A DNA stretch of 64,000 nucleotides from Saccharopolyspora_D taberi (GTDB lineage: Bacteria > Actinomycetota > Actinomycetes > Mycobacteriales > Pseudonocardiaceae), in assembly GCF_039534165.1 (NCBI RefSeq), contig NZ_BAAAUX010000011.1, positions 620,001 through 684,000 on the forward strand, written 5' to 3'. Shown one piece after another: positions 34,320 to 42,281 of the stretch. How positions within the stretch are numbered: the stretch's first letter is position 1; every line of letters starts with the position of its first letter. The notes beneath the pieces are model-generated. The model was not told where the DNA came from, searched no databases, and worked only from the letters and a program-made list of their open reading frames with translations. Position numbers and translations under genes: made by a program.

Positions 34320-35093
34320 GTGGGCAACGGGCGACGGTGGACGGCGGGCGCGCTTCGGGCGCTCGCCGTCCGCGAACGGGAGCGGGGCCGGTACGTCCGC
34401 GCCGCGCGGTGGCATCGTGCCGCGGCGGCGATCGCGACGCGCAACCGCGATCCGGCGCTGATCGCCTTCCTCAACGACTGGGGCGTTTCCTGCAAGTTCG
34501 CGGGCCTGTTCGACGAGGGCGAGTCCGCGTACCGCAGAGCGGTGGCGCTCGGGCCGACGTCCGAGCAGACCGCCGTGCTGGCGCACAACCTCGGCGGACT
34601 CGCCCACGCCCGCGGCGACATGGCCGCCGCCGAACCGCACGCGAGGCGCGCGCTGGAGCTCCGCCGCGCCTCCCGATCGCCGGACCACCCCGACGTGGCC
34701 GCCGAACTTGCCGCTCTCGCGCCGATCCTGCACGGACTGGGCCGGTACGCCGAGGCCGAGGCGATGTTCCGGGAAGCGCTGGAGATCTTCGGCACCGATC
34801 ATCGCGAAGCCGGGTTCGTGCTGGGAAATCTGGGCGCGCTGATGCAGGACGCGGGCCACGTCGACCAAGCCGCGGCCTGCTACGAGGAATCCCTGCGGAT
34901 CAAGGAGCGCGCGCTCGGGCCGCACCACCCCGCGGTCGCGATCACGCTGAGCAACCTGGGGCTGCTGCGCCTTCGCCGGGGCGGCGACGCCCGGGCGCCG
35001 CTGGACCGCGCCCTGACGATCATGCGCGCCCGGCTGGCGCCGGACCATCCCGCGCTGCGCGCCTGCGAGGCACGCCGCGCGCGCTGCCCGTGA
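34320..35093 (+). CDS. TPR-repeat protein, candidate peptide receptor
   Basis: 257 residues made almost only of tetratricopeptide-like helical pairs: about 41-75 (LIAFLNDWGVSCKFAGLFDEGESAYRRAVAL), 80-115 (NLGGLAHARGDMAAAEPHARRALEL), 125-160, 165-200 (NLGALMQDAGHVDQAAACYEESL) and 205-240. Kinesin-light-chain-like spacing. No helix-turn-helix, signal peptide or enzyme domain, so it would act as a protein- or peptide-binding superhelix, like Rap proteins. The GTG lies 6 bp after micropeptide 2, next to GGAG, which implies translational coupling. It converges with the xdhC-like gene (4-bp gap). Peptide binding is inferred from context. Confidence 0.8.
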   Translation: MGNGRRWTAGALRALAVRERERGRYVRAARWHRAAAAIATRNRDPALIAFLNDWGVSCKFAGLFDEGESAYRRAVALGPTSEQTAVLAHNLGGLAHARGDMAAAEPHARRALELRRASRSPDHPDVAAELAALAPILHGLGRYAEAEAMFREALEIFGTDHREAGFVLGNLGALMQDAGHVDQAAACYEESLRIKERALGPHHPAVAITLSNLGLLRLRRGGDARAPLDRALTIMRARLAPDHPALRACEARRARCP

Positions 35094-35097
35094 GGAC

Positions 35098-35595
35098 CTA
35101 GAACTCGAACCCGCCCGGCCTGCCGTTGCGGTCGGCGAGCAGCCCGGCCAGCGTCGCCACCGCGATCTCGGCCGGGGTGCGGGACCCGATGTTGAGGCCG
35201 ACCGGGCGGTGGACCCGGGCGATCTCCGCGTCCGCGACGCCGAGTTCGCGCAGGGCCGCCACGTGCGGTCCCTCGTGCCGCGGGTTGCCCAGCACCCCGA
35301 CCCAGCGGACGGGGTGCGCGAGCACGTCGCGCAGGACGGCCCCGAGCTCGGGCCGGTGGTGGTCGGTGACGACGACGTCGGCGCTGCCGTCGAGCTCCCC
35401 GACCACCGCTTCCGCCGGGATCCCGGCCCCGTCGGCGCGCTCGGCGTCGGGCTCGACCAGCACCGGCCGGTACCCGAGGTCGGGGGCGTACCGGAGCAGG
35501 ACCTCCGCGACCGGCGACGCGAACACCGCGACCAGCGTGCGGTGTTCGGTCGCGGCCTCCGCCGTACCGTGGGCGACTTCGCAGGCGTCAGTCAT
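35098..35595 (-). CDS. XdhC-like Rossmann-domain protein
   Basis: About 165 residues (start ATG 35595; a GTG at 35634 is possible). Only the C-terminal NAD(P)-binding half of XdhC/CoxI proteins is present: LVAVFASPVAEVLLRYAPDLGYRPVLVEPD, then VGVLGNPRHEGPHVAALRELG, and the signature RPVGLNIGSRTPAEIAVATLAG. The N-terminal XdhC segment with its cysteine is absent. Full-length XdhC inserts sulfurated Mo cofactor into molybdenum hydroxylases; this short form may assist or have another role. It lies just downstream of the galactosidase gene in the same direction (17-57 bp gap). Confidence 0.7.
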   Translation of the reverse strand: MTDACEVAHGTAEAATEHRTLVAVFASPVAEVLLRYAPDLGYRPVLVEPDAERADGAGIPAEAVVGELDGSADVVVTDHHRPELGAVLRDVLAHPVRWVGVLGNPRHEGPHVAALRELGVADAEIARVHRPVGLNIGSRTPAEIAVATLAGLLADRNGRPGGFEF

Positions 35596-35651
35596 GCGAC
35601 CAGTTTCGCAGCCGCCCCGGACCGGGACCAGCACTCAGCCCCGGACCACAG

Positions 35652-37640
35652 TCATACCCGGACCGCGGCAACCCCGTGCGCGGGCAGCGAGTCCGCCCGG
35701 CCGCCGAGCAGGTCCTCGGCGTCAACGCCGGTGCGCACGGGGAACGGGTTGTGGTTGAGCAGGAACAGGAAATCGCCCCTCCTGGTGGCCTGCACCCCGG
35801 CGGGCAGGTCCGCCAGCACCGGCCGGACGCCCGCCTCCGCCGCGACGCGGTCCAGCACCTCGCGCATCGCCTCGGCGTCCAGCCGGGTGCCGAGGTACCA
35901 GGCGGTGCCCTCGCCGTGGGCGTGCCGGGTCAGCGCCGGACCGCCCGCGAGCGGACCGGACTCGAAGGTCCCGGCGACGGTCGCGCCCTCCGGCTCGATC
36001 TGCTCCGACCACACCGCTCCGCGCGCCCGGCGGCCGAACACCTCGACGGCGACGTCGTCGTCCTCGGCCAGCGGCCAGAACTCCGGAATCCGCAGCCCCA
36101 GCACCGACCGCAGCGGCGCCGGATAGCCGCCGAGGTGGACCCGGTCGTCCTCGTCGACGATCCCGGAGAAGAACGACACCAGCAGGTTTCCGCCGCTCCG
36201 CACGAAGTCCGCGAGGTTCGCCGCGGTCTTGTCCCGCAGCAGGTACAGGTTCGGCACGAGGACGAGCCGGTACGACGACAGGTCCCGGTCCGGATGCACC
36301 ACGTCGCAACCGATGTTGGCGTCGAACAGCGGCCCGTAGTGCGCGAGCAGCGCGTCGACCTGGCTCAGCCGCGAGGGCCGGGCGTCCAGCTCCAGGGCCC
36401 ACCAGCTGTCCCAGTCCAGCACCAGCGCGACGTCGTTGTCCGAGCGGGAACCCGCCAGCTCCCCCACCGCGGCCAGTTCCCGGCCGAGCTCGGCGACCTC
36501 GCGGAACGTGCGGGTCTCCGGCCCGCCGTGCGGGACCATCGCGGAGTGGAACTTCTCCGCGCCGCCCGCGGACTGCCGCCACTGGAAGAACAGCACCGCG
36601 TCCGCGCCGTGCGCGACGGCCTGCCAGCTCCACAGCCGCATCTGCCCCGGCTGCTTGGCACCGTTGCGGGGACGCCAGTTCACCGCGCTCGGCGCCTGCT
36701 CCATCAGCAGCCACGGCTGCCCGCCGCGCAGCGACCGGAACACGTCGTAGGACAGCCCGGCCAGGACGTGCGCCCGCGGATCGTGCGGGTCCGGGTACGA
36801 GTCGTAGCTGGCGACGTCCACTTCGGACGACCACCGGTGCAGGTCGAGCGTCTTGGCCAGCGGGACGTGGTTGGTGGTCAGCGGCACCTCCGGGGTCACC
36901 CGGCGCACGATCTCCTTCTCCATCCGCAGCAACTCCAGCAGGGCGTCCGAGGAGAAGCGGTGGAAGTCCAGCTGCTGCGTGGGGTTGGCGAAGGTCGGTG
37001 CCGTGCGCGGCGGAAGCACCTCGGCGAAGTCGTCGTAGCGCTGCGACCAGAAGTTCGTCGACCACGCCCGGTTCAGCTCCGCGATGTCGCCGTAGCGCTC
37101 GCGCAGCCAGGTGCGGAAGGCCGCGGCCGAGGTGTCGCAGTAGCACTGGCGCACGTGGCAGCCGTACTCGTTGCCGATGTGCCACAGCGCCAGGGCGGGG
37201 TGCTCGGCGTAGCGGTTGGCGAGCTTTTCCACCAGCCGGGCCGCGTGTTCGCGGAAGACCGGGCTGGACGGGCAGAACGCCTGCCTGCCGCCCGGCCACA
37301 GCACGGTTCCGTCGGCGCGCTGCGGCAGCGTTTCGGGGTGCAGGCGGCCCAGCCACGGCGGCGGCGAGGCGGTCATGGTCGCGACCGACGCCGCGATCCC
37401 GCCTCCGGCCAGCAGGTCCAGCACCTCGTCGAACCAGCCGAAGTCGAACTCCCCCGGCCGCGGTTCCACCAGCGCCCAGCCGAAGATCCCGACGGTCACC
37501 ATCGACACGCCTGCCTCCCGCATCAGCCGGACGTCCTCCTGCCACACCTCCCGCGGCCACTGCTCGGGGTTGTAGTCGCCGCCGTAGGCGACCGCGCCGA
37601 TCCTGGCCCGCAACCTGGTGACGGACTCGGGTTCGGTCAT
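35652..37640 (-). CDS. GH42 beta-galactosidase
   Basis: 662 residues. The TIM barrel (about 15-400) contains ALWHIGNEYGCHVRQCYC, where the Glu of NEYG is the acid/base and the Cys cluster is the GH42 zinc site, and LLMEQAPSAVNW, whose Glu is the nucleophile. The trimerisation domain (about 405-610) and a small C-terminal beta domain follow. It has no signal peptide and so hydrolyses terminal beta-galactosides in the cytoplasm. The ATG overlaps the stop of the lyase gene upstream (ATGA), making one operon under the 20-bp FCD operator. Suggested role: removing galactose exposed once sialic acid is taken off glycans. Confidence 0.9.
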   Translation of the reverse strand: MTEPESVTRLRARIGAVAYGGDYNPEQWPREVWQEDVRLMREAGVSMVTVGIFGWALVEPRPGEFDFGWFDEVLDLLAGGGIAASVATMTASPPPWLGRLHPETLPQRADGTVLWPGGRQAFCPSSPVFREHAARLVEKLANRYAEHPALALWHIGNEYGCHVRQCYCDTSAAAFRTWLRERYGDIAELNRAWSTNFWSQRYDDFAEVLPPRTAPTFANPTQQLDFHRFSSDALLELLRMEKEIVRRVTPEVPLTTNHVPLAKTLDLHRWSSEVDVASYDSYPDPHDPRAHVLAGLSYDVFRSLRGGQPWLLMEQAPSAVNWRPRNGAKQPGQMRLWSWQAVAHGADAVLFFQWRQSAGGAEKFHSAMVPHGGPETRTFREVAELGRELAAVGELAGSRSDNDVALVLDWDSWWALELDARPSRLSQVDALLAHYGPLFDANIGCDVVHPDRDLSSYRLVLVPNLYLLRDKTAANLADFVRSGGNLLVSFFSGIVDEDDRVHLGGYPAPLRSVLGLRIPEFWPLAEDDDVAVEVFGRRARGAVWSEQIEPEGATVAGTFESGPLAGGPALTRHAHGEGTAWYLGTRLDAEAMREVLDRVAAEAGVRPVLADLPAGVQATRRGDFLFLLNHNPFPVRTGVDAEDLLGGRADSLPAHGVAAVRV

Positions 37641-38596
37641 GACTGGTTGCTCCCTCCGGTCAGCAGGTCCGCCTCGACGAGCAGCCGCCGCACCTCGGCC
37701 AGTTCCGCGTCGTCGAGCGGGATCATCGGGGTGCTGGTGGTGCCGTGCTCGATCACGCCGCGCAGCACCAGCCCGGCCTTGAACGCGCCGATCGCCGAGG
37801 AGTACCGGCTCATCGGCCGCGCGCCCACCCGGATCACCTCGAACAGCCTGCGCAGCCGCGCCTGCTCGGCCTCCGCCCGCGCCCAGTCCCCCGCGCCCGC
37901 GGCCCGGTGCAGCCGCACGTAGCCGTCCGGATCGACGTTGCCGAGGCCGGGCACCAGGCCGTGCGCGCCCAGCCGCAGGCTGGTGTCGGCCATCGTCTCG
38001 GACCCGCTGAACACCAGGAACCGTTCGGTGTCAACGGTTTCCAGCACGGACCGGAGATCGTCCAGGTCGCCGCTGGAGTCCTTGAACCCGGCCAGCGTGC
38101 CGTCCTCGGCAAGCTCGGCGACGGTCGCAGGCGCCAGCTTGGTGTGCACCGACACGGGGATGTCGTAGGCCAGCAGCGGGAGGTCCACGGCCGCGCGGAT
38201 CTCGCGGAAGTGCACCGCGATCTCGGCGGGGTGCGTCGGGACGTAGAACGGCGCGGTCGCGACCAGCGCGTCGGCCCCGTGCTCCAGCGCGGCGCGGGCG
38301 TGCTCGATCACCCGCGGTGTCGCGGTGTCGATGACCCCGGCCAGCACCGGGACCTGGCCCGCCGCGACCCCGGCCACGACTTCGAGCACCCGCTGCCTGG
38401 TGCGGTCGGGCAGGTAGCCGACCTCGCCGGTGGAACCGGTGACGAACAGGCCGTGCACGCCCGCGCCGAGCAGGTGCCCGGTGAGCTTCTCCAGCGAGGG
38501 CACGTCCAGTTCGCGCTCCGGGGTCAACGGCGTGCACAGCGGCGGGACGATCCCGCCCGCCAGGCGGATCTCGGGTTCCCGGCCGGACTCGCTCAT
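37637..38596 (-). CDS. DapA/NanA-superfamily aldolase (likely N-acetylneuraminate lyase-like)
   Basis: 319-residue class I aldolase barrel. GSTGEVGYL (residues 60-68) is the carboxylate-binding motif, in the NAL/KDG-aldolase form rather than the TTGE form of dihydrodipicolinate synthase; LAYDIP gives the catalytic Tyr and GFKDSSGD the Schiff-base Lys. It probably cleaves a 2-keto-3-deoxy sugar acid such as N-acetylneuraminate to pyruvate and an aldose. The ATG at 38596 follows GAGGAGA. It is divergent from the sialidase, with the 20-bp FCD operator between them, and co-transcribed with the GH42 gene. Substrate inferred from neighbours. Confidence 0.82.
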   Translation of the reverse strand: MSESGREPEIRLAGGIVPPLCTPLTPERELDVPSLEKLTGHLLGAGVHGLFVTGSTGEVGYLPDRTRQRVLEVVAGVAAGQVPVLAGVIDTATPRVIEHARAALEHGADALVATAPFYVPTHPAEIAVHFREIRAAVDLPLLAYDIPVSVHTKLAPATVAELAEDGTLAGFKDSSGDLDDLRSVLETVDTERFLVFSGSETMADTSLRLGAHGLVPGLGNVDPDGYVRLHRAAGAGDWARAEAEQARLRRLFEVIRVGARPMSRYSSAIGAFKAGLVLRGVIEHGTTSTPMIPLDDAELAEVRRLLVEADLLTGGSNQS

Positions 38597-38624
38597 CGCT
38601 CTCCTCGACTGTTGTTCAGGCCAC

Positions 38625-38644
38625 ACATGGGACGTAGGATGTCC
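38625..38644 (+). promoter_or_regulatory. FCD operator, copy 2 (divergent lyase/sialidase promoter)
   Basis: ACATGGGACGTAGGATGTCC, all 20 bp identical to the copy at the FCD regulator promoter (33925-33944, opposite orientation). It sits 29 bp before the lyase ATG and 82 bp before the sialidase ATG, in position to control both divergent transcripts. Confidence 0.82.
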
Positions 38645-38725
38645 TCCGTCCCGTGCAAGCTAGCTGGCAGGACCGGCGCTGACAAGTGCTTCGAATGCCC
38701 GACCGCCAAAGGGGTTTCCGGCTTC

Positions 38726-40540
38726 ATGACGCAGCTCCGAACGATCTTCACCGCGGTCGCGGTGCTCTCCTCCCTCGCCGCCCCGGCCCACGCCGCCGGG
38801 ACGGGCCCCGCCGAGCAGACCGTCTACGCCCGGGGCATGGCGGGGTACGCCTGCTACCGGATCCCGGCCATCACCCGCACCACCGCGGGCACCCTGCTCG
38901 CCTTCGCCGAGGCCCGGCGCAACGACTGCGGCGACGACGGCGACATCGACCTGGTGGTGCGCCGCTCCACCGACGGCGGCCGGACCTGGGGTCCGGTGCA
39001 GCTCGTCGGCGACAACGGCCCGAACACCTTCGGCAACCCGGCCCCGGTCGTCGACGCCGCGACCGGCCGGATCGTGCTGGTGACCACGCACAACCCCGGA
39101 GAGACCTGGCAGGACCGGACCGTGCACGTCCAGCACAGCACCGACGACGGGCAGAGCTGGTCGGCGCCGAAGGACATCACCGCGCAGGTCAAGGACCCCG
39201 CGTGGGACCTCTGGTACGCGACCGGCCCGGTGCACGGAATCCAGCTGTCGCAAGGGGACAACGCCGGTCGGCTGGTGATCGGCGCCTCCCACGAGTCCAC
39301 CGACTCGCGCCGCTCCGGCGGACACCTCATCTTCAGCGACGACGGCGGCGAGAACTGGGCCATCGGCGCGAGCAGCGAGAACCGGCCGGACGTCATCAAG
39401 CCGCAGGAGATCAGCGTCGTCGAGCTGACCGGCGGCGGGGTCTACGCCGCGGCCCGCGACCAGGGCGGCAGCGAACCCGGGCACCGCGCGTTCGCCGTCT
39501 CGCACGACGGCGGCGACACCTTCGACGCGCCTTTCCGCACCATCCCGGAACTTTCCGCCCCGATCATCCAGGCGTCCACGCTGCGCTGGGGCGACCGCAT
39601 CCTGTTCTCCGCGCCCGCGCACCCGGCGGGCCGCGAGGCGATGAGCATCCGCTCGTCGTCCGACGAGGGCGCGACCTGGCAGCCGTGGCAGGAGGGCAAG
39701 GTCGTCCACTGGGGACCGGCGGGCTACTCCGACCTGGTCGCGGTGGACGAGGACACCATCGGCCACATCTACGAGCGGGGCAACGGAAATCCGTACGAGG
39801 AGATCGTGTTCGCCGCCTTCGGCGAGGACTACCTGGCCGAGCCGAACGGCACACCGCCGAACTTCCCGCCGCCGCCCGAGCCCGGTCCGGTCACCCCGGA
39901 CGACTCCGGCAACGGCAACACCGCGTACGTGCGCGGTGGACCCGGGCTCGCGCCGGGGCGTTTCGGACCGGCGATGGAGTTCGGCGGAACCCAGTACGCG
40001 CAGATCCCGCTGACCGACTCGCTGGACCTCCGGTCGGACGACTTCACCATCACGTCCTGGTTCAAGTACGGCGAAACCACCGGCGCGCACACGATCCTGT
40101 GGGCCTACCGGATGGGTTCGGAGAACACCCCGCAGATCTGGCTGCGCGCGGAGCCGGAGAGCAACCGCATCCGCGCCCACCTGGCAGCCGAGGAGGGGCA
40201 CGCGACGATCGCCTCGACCGCGGCGTTCAACGACGGGCAGTGGCACCACATCGCGCTCCAGCGCGGAGGCGGCCGCTTCCGGATGCTGGTCGACGGCGCG
40301 GAGGTCGCGGGCAAGGACGCCCCGCTCGGCTCGGTTTCGGCCGGCGGCGCGGAGTTCGGCATCGATGGTGTCCACATCGGACAACGGGTGGACGGCGCCA
40401 ACCGGTGGCTCGGGGCGCTGGACGAGACGCGGATCTACCGCAAGGCGCTGCCGGACTCCCAGCTCGAAGCGATCCGCCTGGACAACCGGCCGGTGGACAC
40501 CGCGCTGGAGCTGCGGCTGCCGCTGGACGAAGTCCGGTGA
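38726..40540 (+). CDS. Secreted GH33 exo-sialidase with LamG-like domain
   Basis: 604 residues. Signal peptide at 1-24 (cleaved after AHA). Sialidase six-bladed propeller from about 30 to 370: the YRIP motif (44-47) supplies the substrate-carboxylate Arg. Several Asp-boxes follow (S-x-D-x-G-x-T-W type: STDGGRTW, STDDGQSW, SDDGGENW, SSDEGATW). After a proline-rich linker (about 373-390) comes a LamG/concanavalin-like domain that probably binds glycans. It releases sialic acid outside the cell. Transcribed divergently from the lyase gene across the FCD operator, and coupled to the SDR gene behind it (GTGA). Confidence 0.92.
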   Translation: MTQLRTIFTAVAVLSSLAAPAHAAGTGPAEQTVYARGMAGYACYRIPAITRTTAGTLLAFAEARRNDCGDDGDIDLVVRRSTDGGRTWGPVQLVGDNGPNTFGNPAPVVDAATGRIVLVTTHNPGETWQDRTVHVQHSTDDGQSWSAPKDITAQVKDPAWDLWYATGPVHGIQLSQGDNAGRLVIGASHESTDSRRSGGHLIFSDDGGENWAIGASSENRPDVIKPQEISVVELTGGGVYAAARDQGGSEPGHRAFAVSHDGGDTFDAPFRTIPELSAPIIQASTLRWGDRILFSAPAHPAGREAMSIRSSSDEGATWQPWQEGKVVHWGPAGYSDLVAVDEDTIGHIYERGNGNPYEEIVFAAFGEDYLAEPNGTPPNFPPPPEPGPVTPDDSGNGNTAYVRGGPGLAPGRFGPAMEFGGTQYAQIPLTDSLDLRSDDFTITSWFKYGETTGAHTILWAYRMGSENTPQIWLRAEPESNRIRAHLAAEEGHATIASTAAFNDGQWHHIALQRGGGRFRMLVDGAEVAGKDAPLGSVSAGGAEFGIDGVHIGQRVDGANRWLGALDETRIYRKALPDSQLEAIRLDNRPVDTALELRLPLDEVR

Positions 40541-41244
40541 CCGCCGGCTGGGCCGTCGTCACCGGCGCGGCCTCCGGGATCGGCGCGGCGACGCTGCGCC
40601 GGTTCGCGGCGGCCGGGCACCCGGTGCTCGGCGTCGACGTCGAGGACGGGCGGCGGGTCACCGAGGGACTGCCCGGCGCCGCCTGGGTCACCGGCGACGT
40701 CTCGGCCGAGGAGACCTGGCAGCGGGTCGCCGAACGCTGCGACCGGGTGCACGCCCTGGTCAGCAACGCCTACACCGTAGTCGTGCGGCCGTTGCACGAA
40801 ACCAGCTTCGAGCAGTGGCGGCACCAGCTCGCGGTCAACCTCGACGCCGCCTACCTCGGGGTGCGCACCTGCCTTCCGATGCTCGGCGGCGGAAGCGTTG
40901 TCCTGGTGTCCTCAGTGCACGCTCACGCGGGAATTCCGGGACATCCGGCGTATGCGGCGAGCAAGGGCGCGCTGCTGTCGCTGACCGGGCAGCTCGCGGT
41001 CGAGTACGGGCCGGGGATCAGGGTGAACTGCGTGCTCCCCGGCCCGATCAGCACCGCGGCGTGGGATCGGGTGCCGCCGGAGGACCGCGCCCGCAGCGCG
41101 GAGAGCACCGCGCTCGGCCGCCTCGGCGATCCGTCCGAGGTCGCCGAGGCGGTGCACTTCCTCGCCTCCGGCGCGGCGTCCTACATCACCGGCAGCAGCC
41201 TGCTGGTCGACGGCGGCTGGACCGTCCGCAAGGACTCAGCGTGA
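40537..41244 (+). CDS. Short-chain dehydrogenase/reductase
   Basis: 235 residues, classical SDR. TGAASGIG (residues 10-17) binds NAD(P); the active-site Ser in VLVSSVHAH and YAASK (Tyr, Lys) form the triad; NCVLPGPI and a C-terminal VDGGW are also standard. The GTG overlaps the sialidase stop, so both are made together. It may oxidise a sugar released by the pathway. The family residues are seen; the substrate is inferred from context only. Confidence 0.88.
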   Translation: MTAGWAVVTGAASGIGAATLRRFAAAGHPVLGVDVEDGRRVTEGLPGAAWVTGDVSAEETWQRVAERCDRVHALVSNAYTVVVRPLHETSFEQWRHQLAVNLDAAYLGVRTCLPMLGGGSVVLVSSVHAHAGIPGHPAYAASKGALLSLTGQLAVEYGPGIRVNCVLPGPISTAAWDRVPPEDRARSAESTALGRLGDPSEVAEAVHFLASGAASYITGSSLLVDGGWTVRKDSA

Positions 41245-41658
41245 GCACGCCGCCGCGATCGCGGTGACGTCCCAGTAGAACGGGCGCACCTCCAGAAGCT
41301 GCCGGTCGCGGAACGCGATGTGCTGGAGGATGGGGAACTCCAGCTCGGTCCCGGTCGCGCGGGCCCTTGCGGAGACCTGGGTGCGAACGACCACAGTGGA
41401 CTCTCCGGGCCACTGGTCCTGCTCGCCGAACTCGAAGCGCTCCCAGGTCCGGCTCATCTCGGACATGAAGCGCTCGATACCGTCCCGGCCGCGCCAGGTT
41501 CCTCCATACGGCAGCCCCGGGTCCTGGTGCAGCACGACGTCGGGGTGGAAGTACCCGGCGAAGTCACCGAAATCGGCCTTCCCGGGTCCGCCCGCAGCGA
41601 GGTACGCAGCTTCGGCGGCGTAGAAGTCCTCCAGCACACCGAGCAGTTCAGTCATCAA
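41236..41658 (-). CDS. SnoaL/NTF2-like protein
   Basis: 140 residues, cone-shaped alpha+beta barrel family (FYAAEAAYLAAGGPGKADFGDFAGYFHPDVVLHQDPGLPYGGTWRGRDGIERFM is typical of SnoaL-like cyclases/isomerases). The His/Asp pair in LHQD could be catalytic, but many members only bind ligands. It converges with the SDR gene (9-bp overlap). No partner enzyme is apparent. Confidence 0.75.
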   Translation of the reverse strand: MMTELLGVLEDFYAAEAAYLAAGGPGKADFGDFAGYFHPDVVLHQDPGLPYGGTWRGRDGIERFMSEMSRTWERFEFGEQDQWPGESTVVVRTQVSARARATGTELEFPILQHIAFRDRQLLEVRPFYWDVTAIAAACSR

Positions 41659-41777
41659 GGTTCTCCTCGTTGAACGTTCACCGAGAACCAGCTTCCGGCG
41701 TGCACGGCGTGTTTCCTAGCGGCTATCGGTCCTCGCATCCGGCGCAAATCCGTTGCGCTCATCGGCACAATGTCCTG

Positions 41778-42278
41778 GTGAACCCCCTTGATCATCGGTG
41801 GGACATCGCCGCCGCACCGGTCGGCGACGAGACCTCGGTCCGCCTGCTGCGCACCTACATCGACGAGATGGCCAGCCGCTACTACGGCAGACCGGCCACC
41901 CCGGCGGAGGTCGACAGCGCGCTCGCCGAGGACCCCAGCGACGACCTGACCCCGCCGGATGGCGTGTTCCTGGTCGCCCGACGCGACGGCGAGGCCGTCG
42001 GCTGCGTCGCGATGCGCTTGCTGAGCCCGGAGATCGGCGAGATCAAGCGGATGTACGTGGCGCGCGAGGTCCGCGGCCTCGGCTGCGGCGGACGGCTGCT
42101 GGCCGCGGTGGAAGCGCACGCGCGGACGCTCGGCGCGCGCAGGCTGCGCCTGGACACCCGGCACGACCTGGTCGAGGCCCGCGCGCTCTACGCCAAGCAC
42201 GGCTACGCCGAGATCCCGCCCTACGCCGAACGGCGCTACGCCGACCACTGGTTCGAGAAGATCCTGCCCGGAGGATGA
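41778..42278 (+). CDS. GNAT-family N-acetyltransferase
   Basis: 166 residues with the GNAT fold. Motif A is VAREVRGLGCGGRLLAAVEAHAR (acetyl-CoA phosphate binding, R/Q-x-x-G-x-G/A form), and LYAKHGYAEIPPY is the typical end of motif B. GTG start at 41778; a -10-like CACAAT (41766-41771) lies only about 6 bp before it, so the message may be leaderless. Substrate not predictable. The phosphotransferase gene follows 3 bp later. Confidence 0.82.
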   Translation: MNPLDHRWDIAAAPVGDETSVRLLRTYIDEMASRYYGRPATPAEVDSALAEDPSDDLTPPDGVFLVARRDGEAVGCVAMRLLSPEIGEIKRMYVAREVRGLGCGGRLLAAVEAHARTLGARRLRLDTRHDLVEARALYAKHGYAEIPPYAERRYADHWFEKILPGG

Positions 42279-42281
42279 GCC

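Noticed and set aside
35676..37922. A 748-codon plus-strand frame opposite the GH42 gene
   Set aside because: Antisense shadow; GH42 catalytic and zinc motifs are intact on the minus strand.
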